A stretch of DNA of 64,000 nucleotides, from NCBI RefSeq assembly GCF_002929295.1, contig NZ_PJIM01000002.1, positions 764,191 to 828,190 on the forward strand, in the 5' to 3' direction. Position numbers and translations under genes: made by a program. Under the pieces are notes generated by a model. The model was not told the origin of the DNA, searched no databases, and saw only the letters and a list, made by a program, of their open reading frames with translations. This document shows positions 52,419 through 60,891 of this stretch, piece by piece. The DNA is from Arthrobacter sp. SX1312. Its GTDB lineage: Bacteria > Actinomycetota > Actinomycetes > Actinomycetales > Micrococcaceae. Positions within the stretch are counted from its first letter, which is position 1. Each line of letters opens with the position of its first letter.

Positions 52419-53151
52419 TCCGGACGCCGTCGGACTCGCTGCGCTGGGTGAACCACTCGACCCCTGGTCGCAGGAGCACCTGGGACAGTGCGGCACGTGC
52501 GCGGCCGAGGTGGACGAACTGCGGAGCGTCGTCGCCGCCGCGAAAGCCGATGGTACCGTAGCGGTCCTCGAGCGGCCCGACCCGGCGATCTGGGAGGCCA
52601 TCAGGGCCGAGCTCGGCCTGCGTGCGGAGGGCGCGGGGCCCGATGCGGAGTCGGTGGCGACCGTGCAGAACCTCTCTGCGGTCAGGGACAGGCCCGACCG
52701 CGGGAGGCGGCAGTTCTCCACCCGCTGGCTTGCGGTCGCCGCCGGTGTCGGCATCCTGGTGGGTGGAGGAGCGCTCTGGGGGTGGGAGACCTTGCGGCCG
52801 GGGGAGAACAGCGTGGTGCTGGCCCAGACCGAGCTCGAGCCGCTGCCCGGCTTCTCCGGCTCCGGGGAGGCGACGGTCTCGCGTGCCGAGGACGGCACCC
52901 GGAGCCTCGACGTGGACCTCGCCGGGGCGACGCCGGAGGGGTTCCGGCAGGTGTGGCTGATCGCCCCCGACCTGCAGGAGATGTACAGCGTCGGCCTGCT
53001 GGAGGCGGAGCATGGCAGCTTCGCGGTGCCGGACGACATCGACCTGGCGCAGTTCCCCATCGTGGACATCTCCGACGAGCCCTTCGACGGGGACCCCACC
53101 CATTCCAGCGTCAGCATGGTCAGGGGCACGATCGGCGCCGTCGGAGGCTGA
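52405..53151 (+). CDS. Anti-sigma factor (RskA type)
   Basis: The 248-residue protein has an N-terminal anti-sigma zinc site (HLGQCGTC), one membrane helix (residues about 109-128, WLAVAAGVGILVGGGALWGW) and an extracytoplasmic anti-sigma-K domain (EATVSRAEDGTRSLDVDLAG, VWLIAPDLQEMYSVGLLE). It should hold the upstream sigma factor at the membrane until proteolysis releases it. Confidence 0.92.
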   Translation: MQHLDPDAVGLAALGEPLDPWSQEHLGQCGTCAAEVDELRSVVAAAKADGTVAVLERPDPAIWEAIRAELGLRAEGAGPDAESVATVQNLSAVRDRPDRGRRQFSTRWLAVAAGVGILVGGGALWGWETLRPGENSVVLAQTELEPLPGFSGSGEATVSRAEDGTRSLDVDLAGATPEGFRQVWLIAPDLQEMYSVGLLEAEHGSFAVPDDIDLAQFPIVDISDEPFDGDPTHSSVSMVRGTIGAVGG

Positions 53152-53163
53152 GCGCCGCCGCGG

Positions 53164-53394
53164 TCAGCGGACCAGGGCGCGCTCCTCCGCACCGTTGATG
53201 CGCGAGGTGCCGCCGCAGTTCGTGCACACCTGCAGGCGTGTCTTGTTCACGGTGAGGAGCGGGATGAAGAACACGGAGATCTTCGTCCTGCGCTGGATCA
53301 CCTGCTGCGGTGCGAACCTCCCGCAGTAGCGGCAGGAAGCGGAGCGGGTGGACTGGAGGTGCTCACGTGTGGTGAGGCCGAAGAGGAAGAACAT
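53164..53394 (-). CDS. Zinc-ribbon protein
   Basis: A 76-residue protein with two CxxC pairs (SCRYCGR and VCTNCGG) forming a zinc ribbon, separated by a hydrophobic strand (KISVFFIPLL). The opening MFFLFGLTTREH is typical of small zinc-ribbon proteins of actinobacteria; the ATG at 53394 gives that start, against a GTG at 53421. Function unknown. Confidence 0.8.
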   Translation of the reverse strand: MFFLFGLTTREHLQSTRSASCRYCGRFAPQQVIQRRTKISVFFIPLLTVNKTRLQVCTNCGGTSRINGAEERALVR

Positions 53395-53435
53395 CTCTTC
53401 ACGGTAAGGGCCCGAGGACACAGAAGAAAGCCCCC

Positions 53436-54107
53436 TTAGTATTCCCTCTTCCGGCGCTCCGCGTGGTACTCAGGGGCGGCGGGAGCCGTGCGGATCCCGC
53501 GGTAGTGCGCGGGCCAGTCCCCGACGGGGATGCGCGGAATCGTCCGGATGGTCCCCGCGGTGCCCCACTCGTTCTTCCCCAGCCGCGAGAGCGGCCTGAG
53601 CGCGGCGATCGAGGGGAGGTCGCCGTCGAGCACGTCTTCCGAGACCGCGGCGTGCAGCACCTCGCCGAAGACGAGGGTGCAGTCGCCCATCTCCTGGATC
53701 AGGTGCAGCCGGCACTCGAGCGCCACGGGGGATTCCAGGACCCGCGGTGGCTTCACCGCGGTGCTCGGCTCCCGGGTGAGCCCGGCGGCGTCGAACTCGC
53801 TGGTCTCCGGCGGGAAGTCGGTGGCGGTGGCGTTCACGGCCTCGAAGAGGTCCTCCGGGGTGAAGCTCACCACGAACTCGCCCGTGGCCTCGATGTTGCG
53901 CACGGAGTCCTTGCGGCCCACGGACGTGAACTGGACGATCGGCGGGTTGACCGACGCGATCGTGAAGAACGAGTGCGGCGCCAGGTTGTCCACGCCCTCA
54001 GCGGACGTCGACGAGACCCAGGCGATGGGGCGTGGCACGACGACGGAGGTCAGGAACTTGTAGAACGCGCGGCTGTTCGCGGGGTCCGGGACGACGTCCT
54101 TCCGCAT
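53436..54107 (-). CDS. Flavin reductase-like FMN-binding protein
   Basis: A 223-residue split-barrel flavoprotein of the flavin reductase-like group (FYKFLTSVVVPRPIAWVSST, NLAPHSFFTIASVNPPIVQF). It probably binds FMN and uses NAD(P)H; relatives act as oxygenase partners or stand alone. It lies 6 bases after the NmrA-like gene on the same strand. Confidence 0.88.
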   Translation of the reverse strand: MRKDVVPDPANSRAFYKFLTSVVVPRPIAWVSSTSAEGVDNLAPHSFFTIASVNPPIVQFTSVGRKDSVRNIEATGEFVVSFTPEDLFEAVNATATDFPPETSEFDAAGLTREPSTAVKPPRVLESPVALECRLHLIQEMGDCTLVFGEVLHAAVSEDVLDGDLPSIAALRPLSRLGKNEWGTAGTIRTIPRIPVGDWPAHYRGIRTAPAAPEYHAERRKREY

Positions 54108-54113
54108 CCGGAC

Positions 54114-54953
54114 CTAGCCCTGCGCCGCGAGGAGGTCGCGGAGGCCGAGCGGGCGCCGCCCGGTGAGGTGCTCGACGTCGGGGGACACCTCGGCCAGCTC
54201 GCCGCGGGCGACGGCCGTGTACGTGCTCACCCAGGCCTCGACCTGCCAGCGCGGCGCGCCGTGGTGGGCCCGGGAGGCCATCGCCTCGTCGTACGTCTGG
54301 TCCTCGAACCGCACGGTCGCGGGGGTCGCCGCGCTGATGATCGCAGCGGCCTCGGTCAGGGTGAAGGACTCCGGGCCGGTCAGCCGGTACGTTCTGCCTT
54401 CGTGGTCCGTAGGCGTCCGCAGCACTGCGGCGGCTGCCCGGGCGACGTCGGACCGGGCGACGGCGGAGAGCCGGCCGTCCCCGGCCGGACCGCGGATGAC
54501 GCCGTCCTCCGCGAGGGCGGGTACGACGTCGAGGTAGAGATTGTCACGCAAAAAGGTCCAGGCCATGCCGGAGCGCCGCAGGTACTCTTCCGTGGCCCAG
54601 TGGTCACGGCCGAGCAGGAACGTGGCGTCGGGGGAGGCGCCGAGGAACGAGGTGTAGACGACGTGCCGCACGCCGGCCGCCTTCGCCGCGTCGATGAAGG
54701 TGCGGTGGGTCGCCACGCGGTCGGCCTCCTCGGCAGCGGAGACCATGAACAGGACATCGACGCCCGCGAGCGCCGCGGCGGAGGCGTCGGCGTCGGCGTA
54801 CGTGCACTGCCGGATGACGGCGTCGGCGAGATGCTCCGCCCGGTCCGGTGACCTGACCGGGAGGATCAGCGGCACCCCTTCGGCGGCGAGCTCCCGGGCG
54901 ACACGTCCGCCCACCATGCCGGTCGACCCTGTGACTGCGATGCGCTGCTCCAT
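54114..54953 (-). CDS. NmrA/QorB-like NAD(P)-binding protein
   Basis: A 279-residue atypical short-chain dehydrogenase. The opening IAVTGSTGMVGGRVARELAA is the NADPH site and FLRDNLYLDVVPALAEDGVI is typical of the QorB/NmrA group, which reduce quinones or sense NADPH. The ATG at 54953 starts MEQRIAVTG; an in-frame GTG at 55001 would add 16 residues. A palindrome GGAAATATTTCC lies at 54978-54989 near the divergent promoter. Confidence 0.87.
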   Translation of the reverse strand: MEQRIAVTGSTGMVGGRVARELAAEGVPLILPVRSPDRAEHLADAVIRQCTYADADASAAALAGVDVLFMVSAAEEADRVATHRTFIDAAKAAGVRHVVYTSFLGASPDATFLLGRDHWATEEYLRRSGMAWTFLRDNLYLDVVPALAEDGVIRGPAGDGRLSAVARSDVARAAAAVLRTPTDHEGRTYRLTGPESFTLTEAAAIISAATPATVRFEDQTYDEAMASRAHHGAPRWQVEAWVSTYTAVARGELAEVSPDVEHLTGRRPLGLRDLLAAQG

Positions 54954-54977
54954 GCCCGGAACAGCCACGGCGGGGAC

Positions 54978-54989
54978 GGAAATATTTCC
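54978..54989. promoter_or_regulatory. Palindrome GGAAATATTTCC in divergent promoter
   Basis: A perfect 12-base AT-rich palindrome between the divergent NmrA-like and SGNH hydrolase genes. It stands out by composition and could be an operator or promoter core. No adjacent regulator gene is seen. Confidence 0.4.
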
Positions 54990-55057
54990 TCCCCGCTTCA
55001 CCGTCTGTTCGCCGACCGATGGTCCGCGGGCCGCCGGGCGCCGCTAGGCTCCTTCGA

Positions 55058-55915
55058 ATGGCTGGACGGTTCGTGGCGATCGGGGACTCCTTCACCGAGG
55101 GGGTCGGTGACTGGAACAACTCCTTCCCCAACGGGGTGCGGGGCTGGGCGGACCGCGTGGCCAAGCAGCTGGGGCGCCAGGACCCCGCATGGGAGTACGC
55201 GAACCTCGCGATCCGCAGCAAGCGGCTGCATCACGTGCGGGACGAACAGGTGGACCGCGCGCTGGCCCTCGAGCCGACCCTCGTCAGCCTCTACGCCGGC
55301 GGCAACGACATCCTCGAGCTGCGTACCGACATGGCATCCCTCATGCGGGAGTACGAGTCCGTGGTGGCGCGCATCGCGGCATCGGGCGCCCGTCCGCTCC
55401 TGTTCACCGGGTTCGACATCCCTCTGAGCCCCGTCTTCGAGCCGATGAAGCGCCGCAACTGGCTCTACAACGACCACGTGCGGCGCATCGCGCGAACGTA
55501 CGACGCCGTTCTCGTGGACTACTGGTGCTTCGACGAGTACTCGGATCCGGGACTGTGGGACGCCGACCGGCTGCACATGTCCCCCGCCGGGCACCGGAAC
55601 CTGGCGGCGCACGTGCTGCGGGTCCTCGGCGTCGACCACTCCCTCACGCCGCGCCTGCCCGAGCGGGAGGGGTATGCGGGGCTGGTGGCGGGGCTGCGCC
55701 GCGAGTCGGCCTGGCTCGGGGAGTGGGTGGTGCCGATGTTCGGGCGGCGCCTGCGGAAGGTGACGCTGGGTGACGATCTGCAACCGCGATGGCCGGAACC
55801 CGTCCGCCCGGCCGACGGGCTGAAGCGCCTGGCCCGCGCCCGACAGGCGGCCGCGGCCCAGGTCGGGCACCCGTCGTCCCGAGGCGATGCACGGTGGCCG
55901 CGGAGCGGCGACTAG
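55058..55915 (+). CDS. SGNH/GDSL hydrolase
   Basis: A 285-residue esterase-like protein with block I FVAIGDSFTEGVGDW (Ser), block III GGNDILE (Asn), and block V DADRLHMSPAGH (Asp-His). No signal peptide, so probably cytoplasmic. The C-terminus is extended and basic. Members hydrolyse lipid or sugar esters. Confidence 0.9.
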   Translation: MAGRFVAIGDSFTEGVGDWNNSFPNGVRGWADRVAKQLGRQDPAWEYANLAIRSKRLHHVRDEQVDRALALEPTLVSLYAGGNDILELRTDMASLMREYESVVARIAASGARPLLFTGFDIPLSPVFEPMKRRNWLYNDHVRRIARTYDAVLVDYWCFDEYSDPGLWDADRLHMSPAGHRNLAAHVLRVLGVDHSLTPRLPEREGYAGLVAGLRRESAWLGEWVVPMFGRRLRKVTLGDDLQPRWPEPVRPADGLKRLARARQAAAAQVGHPSSRGDARWPRSGD

Positions 55916-55926
55916 ACTCGGCGCCT

Positions 55927-56025
55927 ATGGATCACATGCGCAGGCTCCGCACCCCGATCGTCTGGCTCCTCGTCGCCGCCCTGGTCCTCAGCATCGGTGC
56001 GGGTTTCTTCTCCGTCATCTTCTAG
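55927..56025 (+). CDS. 32-residue membrane peptide
   Basis: A very short frame encodes a basic start (MDHMRRLR) followed by one transmembrane helix (VWLLVAALVLSIGAGFFSV). It begins 11 bases after the SGNH hydrolase stop. The clear membrane-peptide character and codon use support it; function unknown. Confidence 0.5.
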   Translation: MDHMRRLRTPIVWLLVAALVLSIGAGFFSVIF

Positions 56026-56155
56026 TACCTTCCGGCCGGTGCGCGCCTGCGGCAGGATTGCCCTCGCCGCCCCATAGTCCTCGAGGCCGGCTACCGCCAG
56101 TGCGGTCCGGCGTGGTCCTCGACTTGTCGGTGGTGTCCTCGCGCGCCTAGGGTCG

Positions 56156-56168
56156 TAAGTAGGCTTAG
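56156..56168. promoter_or_regulatory. TAAG-N2-GGCTTAG element, copy 1
   Basis: TAAGTAGGCTTAG lies 75-87 bases before the SDR gene at 56243. A related TAAGGTGGCTTAG is at 58311-58323 near the start of the membrane protein gene at 58277. Both have TAAG/CTTA arms with a 4-base centre. Both genes look stress-related in type, so a shared regulator or promoter class is possible. Confidence 0.35.
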
Positions 56169-56242
56169 CTTTACCGGCGGGCCGACCTTCGTTCCGGCGT
56201 CCGTCGCGGCGCAGGACACGCACCAACCCAGGGAGAACACTC

Positions 56243-57160
56243 ATGACCTCCGAGAGCACCACAGGATCGACCGACCAGTACACCTTCCAGAACCCCGTCA
56301 CCAGGTTCGAGAGCATCACCCCTCCTGCCGAGCACACGGCGGAGCCGGGGCTCGAGTCCAGCATGGAGATCAAGGCCGACCGCGGCGAGACCTCCTACCG
56401 CGGAACGGGCCGCCTCACGGGTCGCAAGGCCCTCATCACCGGCGCGGACTCCGGGATCGGCGCCGCCGTGGCCATCGCCTTCGCCCGCGAAGGAGCCGAC
56501 GTCGCCCTGTCCTACCTCCCCGAGGAGGAAGGCGACGCGCAGGTCGTCAAGGCACTCATCGAGGCGGAGGGCCGCACGGCCGTCTGCATCCCGGGTGACC
56601 TGAAGGACCCCGCGTACTGCATCTCCCTCGTGCAGCAGGCCGTGGACGGCCTCGGCGGACTGGACACCCTCGTCAACAACGCCGGCAAGCAGGTGGCGGT
56701 CGAGTCGCTCGAGGACCTGAGCGACGAGCAGCTGGACCACACGTACAAGACGAACATCTACTCGTTCTTCCGGGTGACCAAGGAGGCGCTCAAGCACCTC
56801 GAGCCCGGCTCGGCGATCATCAACTCGACCTCGATCCAGGCCTACGAGCCCTCGCCCACCCTCGTGGACTACGCGAGCACCAAGGCCGCGATCAACAACT
56901 TCACCAAGGGACTCGCGCAGCAGCTCGCGCCCAAGGGCATCCGCGTCAACGCTGTGGCGCCCGGACCCATCTGGACGCCGCTGCAGCCCTCGGGCGGACA
57001 GCCGAAAGAGGCACTGCCCGAATTCGGGAAGGACACCCCGCTGGGCCGTGCGGGCCAGCCGACCGAACTCGCGCCCGCCTACGTCTTCCTGGCGTCCTCC
57101 GAGTCGAGCTACGTGCTCGGCGAGACCCTGAACGTCAACGGCGGCATGCCTTCGCCGTAG
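56243..57160 (+). CDS. SDR-family oxidoreductase (YghA-like)
   Basis: A 305-residue short-chain dehydrogenase of the extended YghA type. It has the cofactor motif ITGADSGIGAAVA, NNAG (LVNNAGKQVAVES), catalytic Ser in INSTSIQAY and YxxxK in YASTKAA, and an N-terminal extension of about 50 residues. It reduces a carbonyl with NAD(P)H; this group is often induced under stress. A strong terminator follows. Confidence 0.92.
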   Translation: MTSESTTGSTDQYTFQNPVTRFESITPPAEHTAEPGLESSMEIKADRGETSYRGTGRLTGRKALITGADSGIGAAVAIAFAREGADVALSYLPEEEGDAQVVKALIEAEGRTAVCIPGDLKDPAYCISLVQQAVDGLGGLDTLVNNAGKQVAVESLEDLSDEQLDHTYKTNIYSFFRVTKEALKHLEPGSAIINSTSIQAYEPSPTLVDYASTKAAINNFTKGLAQQLAPKGIRVNAVAPGPIWTPLQPSGGQPKEALPEFGKDTPLGRAGQPTELAPAYVFLASSESSYVLGETLNVNGGMPSP

Positions 57161-57175
57161 GTCCTGACGGCAGAC

Positions 57176-57215
57176 CACAGCAGCCCCGGACTCCTGTGAG
57201 TCCGGGGCTGCTGTG
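57176..57215. terminator. Strong bidirectional terminator hairpin
   Basis: An 18-base perfect stem (57176-57193 with 57198-57215) with a CTGT loop. It starts CACAGCAGCCCCGGACTC. It lies between convergent genes and should stop transcription from both sides. Confidence 0.85.
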
Positions 57216-57233
57216 TTGTACGGTGCTGGACGG

Positions 57234-58277
57234 TTACGGCGCCTCGTCCAGGGCGTCGAAGTCCGCGCGGTCGATCCGGCGGTGGTACCGCATGCCGGCG
57301 AGACCACCGAGGATGGCCCCGACGAGTGCGATGGCGGCCACCACGAGCAGGGCGAGGAGCCCGGGACCCGTGAAGTCCTGCAGGGCGGGGAGGCCGAGAC
57401 CCTGGACCCGCTCGGTGACGCTCGCCTGGTTGCCGACGATGAGTCCGATGATCGCGAGAACGAGGGTGACGACCACTGCCCAGAGCCAGACGGCGACACC
57501 CTGCTTGGCGCCACTGAAGCGTGCCATGCGTCCGGCGACGTAGCCGCCGGTGTAGTAGGCGACGAGCAGCATGATGCCGAGGACGACGGCGGTCGTGATG
57601 GCCGCGGTCTGCGCCTCGCCCGAACCGCTCGTGAGGTCCTGCATGGAGAGGGTGCCGCCGACGCCGAACAGCGCGGCCAGGCCGCCCACGACCGCGGAGA
57701 GCAACACGAACATGCCCGTCGCGGTGAGCCAGCCGAAGAACGCGGAGCCGAACTTCATGCCCCCGAAGTGTTCCTTCTCCCGCTGGTGCAGCAGCTTGCG
57801 GTCGGACGGGCTGGGCACACCCGAGCCGGCCACGGCGCCGCGGGGGAGGGGGCGGTCGGTGCCGGGATCGGCGGTGCCGCGCTCCTCGCGCTTGCCGGCG
57901 GGCGTCACGGGGACCACCTGCGTGTGGGCCTGCGTCCTCGTGTGCTCCGCAGGGCGCGGCTCCTCCCGCGAGGCGGAGATCGGCGCCGCCTGCCGGCGGG
58001 TGGGGGTGCTGTCCTCGGTGTCGGCCGAACTACCGGAATACATGCCCGGGACGTAGTCGCCGACCGAGTCGTCGTCGGACTCGTACCCGCTCCCGGCGTC
58101 GTTCCCTCCGCTCCGCGCCGACGACGGCGCCACGGCCGACGCGCCGGAGCCGCTCTCTCCGGCTCCCGTGCGGTGGGTGTCCATCAGTTCGGTGGGGTTG
58201 TCCTGGGTCTGGGCGTGCTCGGACCCGACGGCGCCGCGGCGCTCGCCGTCCGTGTTCCCTGTTGCCGGTGTACTCAT
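57234..58277 (-). CDS. Membrane protein with long disordered N-terminus
   Basis: A 347-residue protein. The first 160 residues are polar, Ser/Gly/Asp-rich and low complexity; the rest has four membrane helices (FGWLTATGMFVLLSAVVGGL, VVLGIMLLVAYYTGGYVAG, WLWAVVVTLVLAIIGLIV, LLALLVVAAIALVGAILGG) and ends in a short acidic tail. AGGAGG precedes the ATG. No catalytic motif; function unknown. Confidence 0.75.
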   Translation of the reverse strand: MSTPATGNTDGERRGAVGSEHAQTQDNPTELMDTHRTGAGESGSGASAVAPSSARSGGNDAGSGYESDDDSVGDYVPGMYSGSSADTEDSTPTRRQAAPISASREEPRPAEHTRTQAHTQVVPVTPAGKREERGTADPGTDRPLPRGAVAGSGVPSPSDRKLLHQREKEHFGGMKFGSAFFGWLTATGMFVLLSAVVGGLAALFGVGGTLSMQDLTSGSGEAQTAAITTAVVLGIMLLVAYYTGGYVAGRMARFSGAKQGVAVWLWAVVVTLVLAIIGLIVGNQASVTERVQGLGLPALQDFTGPGLLALLVVAAIALVGAILGGLAGMRYHRRIDRADFDALDEAP

Positions 58278-58310
58278 CGGTCCTCCTGATCTCAGGGCCC
58301 GCAGGCTCGC

Positions 58311-58323
58311 TAAGGTGGCTTAG
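58311..58323. promoter_or_regulatory. TAAG-N2-GGCTTAG element, copy 2
   Basis: TAAGGTGGCTTAG lies 34-46 bases upstream of the leftward membrane protein gene at 58277, close to where a core promoter would be. It is related to the element at 56156-56168. Confidence 0.35.
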
Positions 58324-58402
58324 TATTCCTTGAAGTATCCCATGACGGCGGGTGGAAAGACCGGTGGCGCCGCGCCGCACCGGGGGATGGAAGACTGGGG
58401 CC

Positions 58403-58903
58403 ATGGATCCTCAGCTGTTCATGACCGTGGTGTGTGGGGCCCTGATCGCCGTGGGCATCGCGGGGGTCGTGGTGCCGGTGCTGCCGGGCAGCATCCTGAT
58501 CATCGTGTCGCTGCTCGTCTGGGCGCTCACGGTGGGGAGCGCCACGGGCTGGACGGTCTTCGCGATCGGGACCGTCCTTGCGGGTGCCGGTCTCGCCGCC
58601 GGACTCGTCCTCACCGGCAGGACCCTCCGGCAGCGCCGGATCCCGGGCCGGTCCGTCACCATCGGTGTGCTCGCGGGGATCGCGGGCATGTTCCTCATCC
58701 CCGTCGTCGGCCTGTTCGTCGGGTTCGCCCTCGGGCTGTTCCTGAGCGAGTTCGCCCGGCAGCGGAACGTGCGGGAGGCGGTGACCTCGAGCCTGCATGC
58801 CCTGAAGGCGACGGGCTTCGGGATCCTCGCCGAGCTGGCGCTCGCCTGCCTGGCCGGGGCCACCTGGGTCATCGGGGTCTGGGTCTACTTCGCCGGCCAG
58901 TAG
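58403..58903 (+). CDS. DUF456 membrane protein
   Basis: A 166-residue integral membrane protein with about five helices and the DUF456 features VVVPVLPGSILIIVSLLVWA (opening Pro-Gly motif), VGLFVGFALGLFLSEF and a final helix pair. The function of DUF456 is unknown. The ATG at 58403 begins MDPQLF. Confidence 0.82.
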   Translation: MDPQLFMTVVCGALIAVGIAGVVVPVLPGSILIIVSLLVWALTVGSATGWTVFAIGTVLAGAGLAAGLVLTGRTLRQRRIPGRSVTIGVLAGIAGMFLIPVVGLFVGFALGLFLSEFARQRNVREAVTSSLHALKATGFGILAELALACLAGATWVIGVWVYFAGQ

Positions 58904-58906
58904 GCG

Positions 58907-60649
58907 TCAGGACTCCCCCGAGAGGGTCAGCGCCGCGACGATCAGTGCGAGGTGGCTCAGCCCCTGCGGCAGGTTGCCCATGAACGCGTTGTCGGACGGT
59001 TCGATCATCTCGGCCATGATGCCGACGTCGTTGGCCAGGGGCACGAGCTCCTCCATCAGGTGCACGGCCTCGTCCCGGCGGCCGACGGCGACGAGCGCCG
59101 ACACCATCCAGTAGGCGCACGCCACGAACGTCGCCTCCTCCTCCTGCATCCCGCTGTAGCGGTAGAGCAGGGGGCCCGCGCCGAGCTCCGCGCGGAGGGC
59201 GTCCAGGGTGGAGGACATGCGCGGTCCGCGATCGAAACCGCTCATCGCATGCAGGAGGATCGAGGCGTCGAGCTCGGTGGACCCCGGGTACCAGATGTAG
59301 CTCTGGCGTTCCTCGGACCAGCCGTGCTCATGCACCCAGTCGCGGATGCGGTCGCGCTCCGCGGCCCACCGCTCGACGGGCCCCTGGAGCTGGCCACGCT
59401 CGGCCAGCAGGACGGCGCACCGCAGTGCGTTCCAGCACCCGAGCTTGGAGGTCACGTAGTGCCGTTCTTCCGGCAACTCCCACATGCCGGCGTCGCGGCG
59501 CTGCCAGATGTCGCAGGTGAGGTCGGCGAGGTCGGCGAGTTGGCGCATCGTCGCCGGATCGAGGGCGTGGCCTGCCTGGACGTACTGCCACACGATGTCG
59601 AAGATGTCCCCGAACACGCCGAGTTGCAGCTGGCCCGCGGCGGGATTGCCGTCGACGACGGGCCCGATGTGGCGCCAGCCGGTCAGGTCCGGGCGTCCGG
59701 TGCCCTCGGGGGTGTCACCGTTGAGCCGGGTGAAGACCTCCAGTTCGGTCCCCTGCGCCCGCAGGTTCTTCAGCATCCACGACACGGCGGCGTGGACCTC
59801 CTCGCGGACCCCCGCCCGGGTGAGGGCATGCAGGGTGTAGGCGGTGTCCCGCACCCACGCGTAGCGATAGTCCCAGTTCTTGCCACCCCCGACGCTCTCG
59901 GGAAGGGAGGTCGTGGCTGCGGCGGCGATCGACCCGGACGGGCTGTGCAGCAGGAGCTTCAGGATGAGGGCGCTGCGCAGGACCGCGTGCCGGTACTCGC
60001 CGTCGTAGGCGAAGTTGTCCGACCACGACTGCCAGTTGGCGATGGTGCGGCCCACGCCGTCGTCGATGGTCTGCGGGTCCGGGAGCGGGAGGGGCTCGCC
60101 GTGCGTGGAGACGACGGCGACCAGGTGCCTCGAGTCCGGTGACGTGGTGAAGGCGCCCGCGACGGACCGCCCCTGGGAGTGCCGGAGGCCGTGGTCGATG
60201 CCGAGGATGCCGAGCGCGACGCCGTCGATGCGCAGGATCGGATGCCCTGCACCGGTATCGACCCACGGCGATGCGGCGCCGAAACAGGTGCCGGGTGCGA
60301 CGGCCCATGCCATCTCCACGGAACCGGTCAGGCCGTCGATACGCCGGGCGAGCTCGCCCCACGGAAGGCGGCCGGCCACTCCCGTGTTGAGCGAATCCGT
60401 GACCCGCACCGTGCCGGCGGCAGTGGTGTAGGTGCTCTCCAGGACGTTGGAGCCGTCCGCGTAGCGGCGCTCCACCGAGAAGTCCCCCGTGGGGGCGAGG
60501 GACAGGAAGCCCTCCTGCGCATCCAGCAGCCGGGCGAAGGCCGGCGGTGAATCGAGGTCCGGGGTCGGATACCAGTCGATGGACCCGTCGAGAGCCACCA
60601 GTGCCACTGTCCGGCCGTCGCCGATCGCCGCGTAGGAGCGGAGATCCAC
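58907..60649 (-). CDS. Glycoside hydrolase family 15 protein (trehalase/glucoamylase-like)
   Basis: A 580-residue enzyme with the N-terminal beta domain (IGDGRTVALVALDGSIDWYP) and the (alpha/alpha)6 catalytic domain of GH15 (NWDYRYAWVRDTAYTLHAL; FGDIFDIVWQYVQAG). In actinobacteria this architecture includes trehalases and glucoamylases. There is no signal peptide, so it is likely cytoplasmic and acts on trehalose or glucan. The GTG at 60649 starts DLRSYAAIGDG. Confidence 0.92.
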   Translation of the reverse strand: MDLRSYAAIGDGRTVALVALDGSIDWYPTPDLDSPPAFARLLDAQEGFLSLAPTGDFSVERRYADGSNVLESTYTTAAGTVRVTDSLNTGVAGRLPWGELARRIDGLTGSVEMAWAVAPGTCFGAASPWVDTGAGHPILRIDGVALGILGIDHGLRHSQGRSVAGAFTTSPDSRHLVAVVSTHGEPLPLPDPQTIDDGVGRTIANWQSWSDNFAYDGEYRHAVLRSALILKLLLHSPSGSIAAAATTSLPESVGGGKNWDYRYAWVRDTAYTLHALTRAGVREEVHAAVSWMLKNLRAQGTELEVFTRLNGDTPEGTGRPDLTGWRHIGPVVDGNPAAGQLQLGVFGDIFDIVWQYVQAGHALDPATMRQLADLADLTCDIWQRRDAGMWELPEERHYVTSKLGCWNALRCAVLLAERGQLQGPVERWAAERDRIRDWVHEHGWSEERQSYIWYPGSTELDASILLHAMSGFDRGPRMSSTLDALRAELGAGPLLYRYSGMQEEEATFVACAYWMVSALVAVGRRDEAVHLMEELVPLANDVGIMAEMIEPSDNAFMGNLPQGLSHLALIVAALTLSGES

Positions 60650-60711
60650 GAAGCCCGCCTCATCCCGGAGTGCGATACCGTGCCTTCCTGTCCCGTGGTG
60701 TCCTGCCGCTG

Positions 60712-60822
60712 CTACCTGCCGTTGTAGCGCGTCTTGCTGGCACGCGACGGCTGGCCCCGCCGGTTCATGAGGCGTGATGCGATGACGGGTACGAGGGCCC
60801 AGAGGATTCTCTTCAGCAGCAT
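60712..60822 (-). CDS. 36-residue basic small protein
   Basis: A short frame encodes MLLKRILWALVPVIASRLMN followed by a basic tail rich in Arg and Lys. AAGGA lies 7 bases before the ATG. The hydrophobic first half could be one membrane helix. It precedes the GH15 gene on the same strand. Function unknown. Confidence 0.55.
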   Translation of the reverse strand: MLLKRILWALVPVIASRLMNRRGQPSRASKTRYNGR

Positions 60823-60891
60823 GGTGTGTCCTTACGGTCGGGTCCGGGCCGCGAGGGTCACGGCCGGTCGATTCATCATCCTACTGATCAT

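Noticed and set aside
56150-56175. Possible iron box (DtxR/IdeR) near TAGGCTTAGCTTTACC
   Set aside because: Only partial match to the 19-base iron-box consensus and no iron-related gene downstream.
53440-58330. Shared string CTTAGTATTCC at 53436-53450 and 58317-58330
   Set aside because: The first copy is inside the end of the flavin reductase coding sequence, so the match is most simply chance.
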